From Pseudomonas fluorescens (GTDB lineage: Bacteria; Pseudomonadota; Gammaproteobacteria; Pseudomonadales; Pseudomonadaceae), in the NCBI RefSeq assembly GCF_900636825.1, contig NZ_LR134318.1:839501-903500 (forward strand): a stretch of DNA of 64,000 nt, read 5' to 3'. Shown one piece after another: positions 58,109 to 64,000 of the stretch. The translations under genes and the position numbers were made by a program. Numbering within the stretch: the stretch's first letter is position 1; every line of letters starts with the position of its first letter. The notes beneath the pieces were generated by a model, which was not told the origin of the DNA, made no database searches, and saw nothing but the letters and a program-made list of their open reading frames with translations.

Positions 58109-59562
58109 CGATGCTCTCCCTGTTTGGCCAAATGCTCGCGGGCCATGTCATGCAACGAACGCGCGGCGGGTTTGGGCGCGCTGTGGTTCTGCGTCCATGG
58201 GCCGACGTTGCTCGGTGTCAACGCGCGTAGACGCGTGGCGAAGAAAGCGAACAAGCGATACAGCGTCGGCGAGCTGTTGAGCCTGGCCCAGGCATTCCAG
58301 ATGAAACGTTCTTTGCGCGAATATTTGCTGCCCTGGCCCCGCATCACCTGATTCGGCGCGTCCGGGGCTTTGACGTTTTCCTCACGCAGACGGCGCAGGA
58401 TTGCCGGGATCGGAATTTTTACCGGACACACTTCACCACAGGCGCCGCACAAGGAAGATGCGCTTGGGTGATCCGGGACTTTCGCCAGGCCGACCATGTG
58501 CGGCGTGATGATCTTGCCGATTGGCCCCGGATAAACCTCGCCATAAGTGTGGCCGCCGACTCGGGTGTAAACCGGGCAATGATTCATGCAGGCGCCGCAG
58601 CGGATGCAGTTCAGGGTCTGGCGCAATTCACTGTCGGCGAAGGCCTGGCTGCGACCGTTGTCGAGCAGCACCAGATGCACTTCCTGCGGGCCGTCGAGTT
58701 CATGTTCCTTGCGCGGGCCGGAGATCATGTTGACGTAAGTGGTGATCGGAATGCCCAGCGCCGAGCGCGTCAGCAGTGACAGCAGCGGCACCACGTCACG
58801 CAGGTTTTCCACGACTTTTTCGATGCCGGTGACGGCGATGTGCACCGGTGGCACGGTGGTGGTCATGCGCCCGTTGCCTTCGTTTTCCACCAGCAACAGG
58901 GTGCCGGTTTCGGCCACGGCGAAGTTGACGCCGGAGACGCCGATGTCCGCTTCGAAAAATTTCTGCCGCAGGACCCTGCGACCGATCTGAATGAGTTGGT
59001 CAACGTCCTTGGTGTATTCCACGCCAAGTTTGTCGTGGAACAAGGACGCGACCTGACCGGCATTCTTGTGGATCGCCGGCATAATGATGTGTGAAGGCTT
59101 CTCGTGGTCGAGCTGGACGATGTACTCCCCCATGTCGGACTCCAGACATTCAATGTCTCGAGCCTCGAGGAAATGGTTCATCTCCATCTCTTCGCTGACC
59201 ATCGATTTGCCCTTGATCACTTGCCGCGCCTCGTGAGCGCGGATGATCGATAAGACGATGCCGTTGGCCTCGTCCACCGTTTCCGCCCAGTGCACTGTCA
59301 CACCGTTGCGGGTCAGGTTCTGTTCCAGTTGCTCAAGCAAATCGGGCAACTTGGACAGCGCGCGGGCCTTGATCGAATTGCCCAGTGCGCGCAAGTGTTC
59401 TCTTTCGTGGGCATCGCTGAAAGCCGCTGCCCGCTTGGTCATCAGTGAGTCCATGGCAGTGCGGAAATTGTTCCGCAGCTGCTGATCACCCAAGGCGTTG
59501 TGTGCCCGGGTGCGGAAATCTTCTTCCACGGCCACCGTAGGAATAATCGCGGAAGTGCTCAT
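58105..59562 (-). CDS. lutB: lactate utilisation iron-sulfur protein LutB
   Basis: 485 residues. A LUD domain (SMVSEEMEMNHFLEARDIEC, GVNFAVAETGTLLLVENEGN) is followed by two 4Fe-4S motifs (CIRCGACMNHCPVYTRVGG, SLCGACGEVCPVKIPIPAIL). Electron-carrying subunit of the LutABC complex. Full length. Confidence 0.94.
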   Translation of the reverse strand: MSTSAIIPTVAVEEDFRTRAHNALGDQQLRNNFRTAMDSLMTKRAAAFSDAHEREHLRALGNSIKARALSKLPDLLEQLEQNLTRNGVTVHWAETVDEANGIVLSIIRAHEARQVIKGKSMVSEEMEMNHFLEARDIECLESDMGEYIVQLDHEKPSHIIMPAIHKNAGQVASLFHDKLGVEYTKDVDQLIQIGRRVLRQKFFEADIGVSGVNFAVAETGTLLLVENEGNGRMTTTVPPVHIAVTGIEKVVENLRDVVPLLSLLTRSALGIPITTYVNMISGPRKEHELDGPQEVHLVLLDNGRSQAFADSELRQTLNCIRCGACMNHCPVYTRVGGHTYGEVYPGPIGKIITPHMVGLAKVPDHPSASSLCGACGEVCPVKIPIPAILRRLREENVKAPDAPNQVMRGQGSKYSRKERFIWNAWARLNSSPTLYRLFAFFATRLRALTPSNVGPWTQNHSAPKPAARSLHDMAREHLAKQGEHR

Positions 59563-60383
59563 TGCGCATCTCCGGTTCGCTGCCAGAGGAAGCTCGCCAG
59601 ATGTTGCCCGCGTAACGCTTCCTGCTGTTTCTCCAGCGCGCCGTTGATGTTCATCAAACAGCCGCAGTCGGCACTCAGTACCTTGTGCGCGCCGGACTCC
59701 TTCAGTGCGCGGGTCTTGTCAGCCACCATCGCGCCGGAAATGTCTGGCATACGGACGCTGAATGTCCCACCAAAGCCACAGCATTCGCTTTCATGGTCAT
59801 GATTGACCCGTTCCACGTTGCTCAACTGCGCCAACAACTCGCGGCCGTGCAGGTGGGTATTCATTTCACGGCGTGCCGAACACGAGGTGTGCAGCGCGAC
59901 CTTCACCGGTTCGCCGCTGTCCTTGAGCTGCACCTTGCAGACGAACAGCAGAAATTCGGCCAGTTCATAAGTCCGAGCCGCGAGAGCCTGAACCTGTTTC
60001 AACGTTTCCGGCTCGTCCTTGAACAAGTTGGCGTAATGTTCGCGCAGCATGCCGGCACAGGAACCCGATGGCACCACCACCGGATAATCCCCGGCAAACA
60101 GCGCCAGTTGCGAGCGCGCTACCGTTCGCGCCTGCTCGGTGTAACCGGAGGTGTAAGCCGGTTGCCCACAGCAGCTCTGGCCTTGCGGATACTCGACCCG
60201 GATCCCTTCGCGCTCCAGCAAGTGGATCGCGTCCATCCCGGCCTCGGGGTAGAACAGGTCGACCACACACGTGCCGAACAGGTAGACCCGCGATGGTTTT
60301 TCGCTGGGGTATTGCCGAGGTTCGGGCAGTGGCGGTGCCACGCGAGTCGCGTTTGGCACAGCGTTGTAAAAAAGCTCGCTCAT
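59559..60383 (-). CDS. lutA: lactate utilisation Fe-S protein LutA
   Basis: 274 residues. Two CCG-type cysteine regions: GQSCCGQPAYTSGYTEQA and SECCGFGGTFSVRMPDISGA, with LFGTCVVDLFYPEAGM at the start. First of the lutABC set. About 150 bases separate it from lldP, including a GC-rich hairpin near 60484-60504 that may reduce read-through. Confidence 0.93.
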   Translation of the reverse strand: MSELFYNAVPNATRVAPPLPEPRQYPSEKPSRVYLFGTCVVDLFYPEAGMDAIHLLEREGIRVEYPQGQSCCGQPAYTSGYTEQARTVARSQLALFAGDYPVVVPSGSCAGMLREHYANLFKDEPETLKQVQALAARTYELAEFLLFVCKVQLKDSGEPVKVALHTSCSARREMNTHLHGRELLAQLSNVERVNHDHESECCGFGGTFSVRMPDISGAMVADKTRALKESGAHKVLSADCGCLMNINGALEKQQEALRGQHLASFLWQRTGDAQ

Positions 60384-60532
60384 CAGGCGTGTCTCCGGGT
60401 GGGCCCGGTTATCCGTCTGTTGCGGCTGCTGAATATAGAGAGCATTGCTTTCAGCAGCCTTACAGACCGGGTGGTGAATTGCTGACGCCGGATCACGGGC
60501 CGGCGTCGGTTATTTCTGTCCTGCTTGTAGGA

Positions 60533-62227
60533 TTAATGCACCAGCATGCCGGTGAACCAGTAGGCCTGAGCCAATGTGATCAAACCGACAATCGTTGCAA
60601 AGAATAGGCTGTGCTTGAGGGTGAAGCGGAACAGATCCGATTCTTTGCCCACCAGACCGGTCGCGGCGCAGGCCACGGCGATCGATTGCGGCGAGATCAT
60701 CTTGCCGGTCACGCCGCCACTGGTATTGGCCGCGACCAGCAGGGTGTCGTTGACGCCGATTTGATGCGCGGTGGTTGCTTGCAACGAACTGAACAGCGCG
60801 TTCGACGAAGTATCCGAGCCGGTGAGGAACACACCCAGCCAACCGAGGAACGGCGAGAAGAACGGAAACGCCGCACCAGTACCGGCCAGCACAAGTGCCA
60901 TGGTCGAGGACATGCCCGAGTAATTGGTGACGAAGGCGAACGCCAGCACCATGCCGATCGACAGGATCGGCCAGCGCAGTTCGTAGAAGGTCTCTTTCAA
61001 AGTGGTCAGACCAGTTTTGAGGTTGATCTTCAGCACCAGCATCGAAATCAGCGCGGAGAAGAAGATCGCCGTGCCGGTCGCGGAAATCGGGTCGAGTTTG
61101 AACACCGCTGGAATCGCGGTCGGGTTGGCCACGATCGGTGCAGTCTTGATCACCAATTGATCAAGATGCGGAATCGCGAAGTTGAACACCCAGCTGTACA
61201 TCGAACCGCCCGCAGCGAACATCGCTTTGAAGGGCTTCAGCGTCCAGATCGTCACCAATACGGTAAGGATCAGAAACGGCGACCAGGCCTTGAAAATTTC
61301 CCCAAGGCTGTAGGGCGAAGCCACGGTGCTGCGCTTCTGGCCGAAACCGCCGACGCTGGCGCTCACCACCGAGGCAGACACAGCACCGACGATGTGCTGA
61401 CCGGCAGCGCGGCGTGGTTGCCAGACTTTCAGGAACAGGGTCAGCGAGATCAGGCTGGCCAGCGCCGAGGTAATGTCCGGCAGTTCCGGGCCAATGAAGT
61501 TGGAGGTGAAGTATTGAGTGACGGCGAAGCTGAAGCCCGCAACCAGCGCCGCCGGCCATGTTTCGCGCACGCCGCGCAGGCCGTCCATCATGAACACCAG
61601 CCAGAACGGCACGAACAGCGACAGCAATGGCAATTGCCGTCCGGTCATGGCGCCGATCTTGAATGCATCGATGCCGGTGACCTGGCCGGCGACGATGATC
61701 GGAATCCCCAGCGCACCGAACGCAACCGGCGCGGTGTTGGCGATCAGGCACAAACCGGCGGCGTACAGCGGATTGAAGCCGAGTCCGACAAGGAGGGCAG
61801 CGGTGATCGCTACCGGCGCGCCGAAACCGGCGGCGCCTTCCAGAAATGCACCGAAGCAGAAGCCGATCAACAGCACTTGCAGGCGCTGGTCGTCAGTAAT
61901 CGATAGCACCGAACTGCGGATGACCTCGAACTGACCGCTTTTCACCGTCAGTTTGTAGAGGAATACCGCCGCGACAATGATCCAGGCAATCGGCCACAGA
62001 CCGTAAGCGAAGCCATAACCGGCGGCGGCGAATGCCATGTCCACCGGCATCTGAAAGGCGAAGATCGCCACGGCAATCGAAAGCGCGAGTGTGATGCTGC
62101 CGGCCACATGGCCTTTGAGGCGAAACACCGCCAGCGCGAGAAAGAAGAACACGATGGGAATGACGGCCGCGAGAGCGGAGACGCCAAGACTGCCGAGCGG
62201 ACTGTAGAACTGTTGCCAGGTTTGCAT
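60533..62227 (-). CDS. lldP: L-lactate permease
   Basis: 564 residues with about 12 or more membrane segments; conserved LctP blocks such as [40 protein letters not shown] and [20 protein letters not shown]. Imports lactate with protons. Divergent from the LldR gene over a shared control region; first gene of the operon. Confidence 0.95.
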   Translation of the reverse strand: MQTWQQFYSPLGSLGVSALAAVIPIVFFFLALAVFRLKGHVAGSITLALSIAVAIFAFQMPVDMAFAAAGYGFAYGLWPIAWIIVAAVFLYKLTVKSGQFEVIRSSVLSITDDQRLQVLLIGFCFGAFLEGAAGFGAPVAITAALLVGLGFNPLYAAGLCLIANTAPVAFGALGIPIIVAGQVTGIDAFKIGAMTGRQLPLLSLFVPFWLVFMMDGLRGVRETWPAALVAGFSFAVTQYFTSNFIGPELPDITSALASLISLTLFLKVWQPRRAAGQHIVGAVSASVVSASVGGFGQKRSTVASPYSLGEIFKAWSPFLILTVLVTIWTLKPFKAMFAAGGSMYSWVFNFAIPHLDQLVIKTAPIVANPTAIPAVFKLDPISATGTAIFFSALISMLVLKINLKTGLTTLKETFYELRWPILSIGMVLAFAFVTNYSGMSSTMALVLAGTGAAFPFFSPFLGWLGVFLTGSDTSSNALFSSLQATTAHQIGVNDTLLVAANTSGGVTGKMISPQSIAVACAATGLVGKESDLFRFTLKHSLFFATIVGLITLAQAYWFTGMLVH

Positions 62228-62279
62228 GGTGGGGTGGCCCCTAATTGTTGTTGGTCAGGCACTGCCAGCGTTTTTGGAT

Positions 62280-62296
62280 AATTGGTAAGACCAATT
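62280..62296. promoter_or_regulatory. LldR-type operator
   Basis: AATTGGTAAGACCAATT, a perfect 7-base inverted repeat around AAG, in the lldP-lldR divergent region. This is the TTGGT-N3-ACCAA form bound by LldR-type FCD regulators. Confidence 0.82.
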
Positions 62297-62491
62297 TACA
62301 TTCGCTGTTGGCTAGGGTAAAAGCCTTGGTATCGGTGTGTCAATTTGTCGCCCTAGAACTTTTGTCGAATGCGCGGTGCATCTGGCAGCCGGGCTGCTTG
62401 GCTGAAGTGGTTGACCGGTAGGTGCCGGCGAGGCGCCGATACGCCAGAATAGAGAGCCCGGCGAGCGGTCGGGATCGTGGAGAGTTGAGTT

Positions 62492-63259
62492 ATGGGGTTT
62501 GATCAGATACGTCAGCGCCGTTTGTCTGACGATATTGTCGAGCGACTCGAGGGGATGATTCTTGAGGGCACGTTGAAGTCCGGTGAACGGCTTCCGGCGG
62601 AGCGCACGCTGGCCGAGCAATTTGGCGTGTCGCGCCCTTCGTTGCGCGAGGCGATCCAGAAACTGGCAGCCAAAGGCTTGCTGGTAAGTCGTCAGGGCGG
62701 CGGCAATTATGTCGTGGAGAATCTGGGCTCCACGTTCAGCGATCCGCTGCTGCAACTGCTCGAAACAAATCCCGAGGCGCAGCGGGACTTATTGGAATTT
62801 CGCCACACCCTGGAAGCATCGTGCGCGTACTACGCCGCATTGCGTGCAACGGATGTTGATCGCGAGCGACTGACGGCGGCGTTCGAGGAATTGCAGGACT
62901 GTTATGCCCGTCACGACGAGGTTAGTCGTGCCGAAGAGGGCGCGGCGGATGCGAAATTTCACCTGGCGATTGCCGAAGCCAGCCACAACGCCGTACTGCT
63001 GCATACGATTCGCGGTTTGTTCGATCTGCTCAAGCGCAACGTCGTGACCAACATCGGCGGCATGTACAAGCAACGCGCGGAAACCCGCGACATGCTGATC
63101 ACGCAGCACCGGGAATTGTATCTGGCAATTATTGAGGGGCGTGCGGAGCAGGCGCGGGAAGTGTCCAGCCGACATATTTTGTATGTGCAGGAAGTGCTGG
63201 AAGAGGTGCGTCAGGAGGTTCAGCGCATGGCTCGGGCGGAGCGGCGCAAAGGGATGTGA
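62492..63259 (+). CDS. lldR: lactate-responsive GntR/FCD regulator LldR
   Basis: 255 residues. An N-terminal GntR wHTH (ERLEGMILEGTLKSGERLPA, EQFGVSRPSLREAIQKLAAK) and a C-terminal FCD ligand domain (FHLAIAEASHNAVLLHTIRG, ITQHRELYLAIIEGRAEQAR). The metal-binding His residues of FCD proteins are visible. It should repress lldP-lut until lactate binds. Confidence 0.93.
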   Translation: MGFDQIRQRRLSDDIVERLEGMILEGTLKSGERLPAERTLAEQFGVSRPSLREAIQKLAAKGLLVSRQGGGNYVVENLGSTFSDPLLQLLETNPEAQRDLLEFRHTLEASCAYYAALRATDVDRERLTAAFEELQDCYARHDEVSRAEEGAADAKFHLAIAEASHNAVLLHTIRGLFDLLKRNVVTNIGGMYKQRAETRDMLITQHRELYLAIIEGRAEQAREVSSRHILYVQEVLEEVRQEVQRMARAERRKGM

Positions 63260-63274
63260 GGTGGCAGATTAATT

Positions 63275-63388
63275 GTGGCGAGGGAGCTTGCTCCCGCTGA
63301 GGCGCGCATTGGGTCTCGCTTTTATCGATAATCGCGAGAACCAAATGCGCCTGCTGCGCAGTCGAGCGGGAGCAAGCTCCCTCGCCAC
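63275..63388. repeat. inverted pair of REP sequences (REPIN-like)
   Basis: GTGGCGAGGGAGCTTGCTCC... at 63275-63298 and its reverse complement at 63365-63388, separated by 66 bases. This is the common P. fluorescens-group REP. It lies between the convergent lldR and smpB genes. Confidence 0.9.
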
Positions 63389-63398
63389 AGGCCGGGAA

Positions 63399-63881
63399 TC
63401 AGTCTTCCTTGCCCTTGTTGCGCACTGCACGCTGCAACTCGCGACCGGCATCGCGCTCGCGCTCGGTATCACGCTTGTCGTATTCCTTCTTGCCCTTGCC
63501 CAGAGCGATCTCGCACTTGACCATGTGCTTGCTCCAGTACCAGGACAGGCAGACGCAGGCGTAACCCTTTTGCTGCACAGCGGCGGCGAGCTTTTCCAGC
63601 TCGCGGCGGTTGAGCAGCAATTTGCGCGTGCGCACCGGGTCAGCGATGACGTGGGTACTTGCGGTCATCAACGGTGTGATGTGGCTGCCGAGCAACCACG
63701 CCTCGCCATCCTTGAGCAGCACATAGCTGTCGACCAGCTGTAGCTTGCTCGCCCGCAGACTTTTTACTTCCCAGCCGGCCAGGACCAGACCAGCCTCGAA
63801 CTTGTGTTCGATGAAGTAATCGTGTCGCGCCTTTTTGTTCTGCGCGATGGTCCCTGTAGGGTGTTTCTTCTGTTTAGCCAT
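63399..63881 (-). CDS. smpB: SsrA-binding protein SmpB
   Basis: 160 residues. [40 protein letters not shown] and the basic C-terminal tail ([20 protein letters not shown]) are diagnostic. Binds the tRNA-like part of tmRNA and positions it in stalled ribosomes. A TATAAT-like -10 lies about 10-15 bases upstream on the minus strand. The remaining bases to 64000 show no complete gene. Confidence 0.97.
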   Translation of the reverse strand: MAKQKKHPTGTIAQNKKARHDYFIEHKFEAGLVLAGWEVKSLRASKLQLVDSYVLLKDGEAWLLGSHITPLMTASTHVIADPVRTRKLLLNRRELEKLAAAVQQKGYACVCLSWYWSKHMVKCEIALGKGKKEYDKRDTERERDAGRELQRAVRNKGKED

Positions 63882-64000
63882 AGGGGCGGCATTATATGGA
63901 GATAAATGGCTGTCGGCTACGGTGATGCAGCGTGCTTGAGCAGGTTGAGTGAATCCCGGACAATGCGGCCTCTTTTTCTAACGCTTGGGCGTGATAAACG

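Noticed and set aside
60611..61906. 431-codon plus-strand frame antisense to lldP
   Set aside because: Low-complexity Arg/Gln/Glu product with no motif; lldP is certain on the other strand.

Overview
The window is a Pseudomonas chromosome segment, most likely of the P. fluorescens group. Evidence is the ssrA (tmRNA)-smpB neighbourhood, the lldR/lldP/lutABC/dld lactate locus, a REP-type doublet beginning GTGGCGAGGGAGCTTG, high-GC codon use and many small proteins of the type found in Pseudomonas prophages.

Layout: (1) 1-5010 is core chromosome: an osmoprotectant-type ABC transporter (permease, ATPase, permease, binding protein) and a secreted amidase. (2) About 5014-16051 is a genomic island, AT-rich in its middle. 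It carries a MazG-like pyrophosphohydrolase with a nuclease-helicase (DUF2075 type), a Septu-like PtuA/PtuB pair, and a two-gene sce7725/sce7726-like module (beta protein plus PD-(D/E)XK-like protein). It also has an intact tyrosine recombinase with a small partner, a gene-poor stretch with two perfect hairpins, and a broken integrase. (3) 16052-53763 is a nearly complete temperate prophage of about 37.7 kb, bounded by a 26-bp exact copy of the tmRNA 3' end. (4) 53738-54126 is the intact tmRNA gene. (5) 54222-64000 is core chromosome again: a small exported protein, the lactate oxidation operon with its LldR regulator, a REP doublet and smpB.

The prophage reads in standard modules. Integrase, excisionase-like and small regulatory genes lie on the minus strand, including an extended CsrA homologue and a LuxR-type regulator, followed by a CI/Cro switch with five operator-like sites in two clusters. 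The plus-strand early operon holds an antirepressor and an O-like initiator with internal iterons, then DnaC, DnaB and a second tyrosine recombinase. After that come HNH, a cos-like region, terminases and an HK97-type head, joined to a Mu-like contractile tail with a -1 frameshift in the tail chaperone. Lysis genes follow (SleB-like endolysin, nested Rz/Rz1), then a minus-strand cassette of SOS-linked and excision-type genes beside attR.

The island and prophage appear to be tandem insertions into the same tmRNA 3' end. Each att-like junction has its own terminator hairpin just beyond it, so each insertion may have supplied the tmRNA gene with a replacement terminator. The most promising under-described systems are the sce7725/sce7726-like pair, the MazG/nuclease-helicase pair, the SOS-boxed coiled-coil operon in the lysis region, and the unrecognised two-gene unit at attR. 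All assignments come from reading motifs and gene order; no database search was run.
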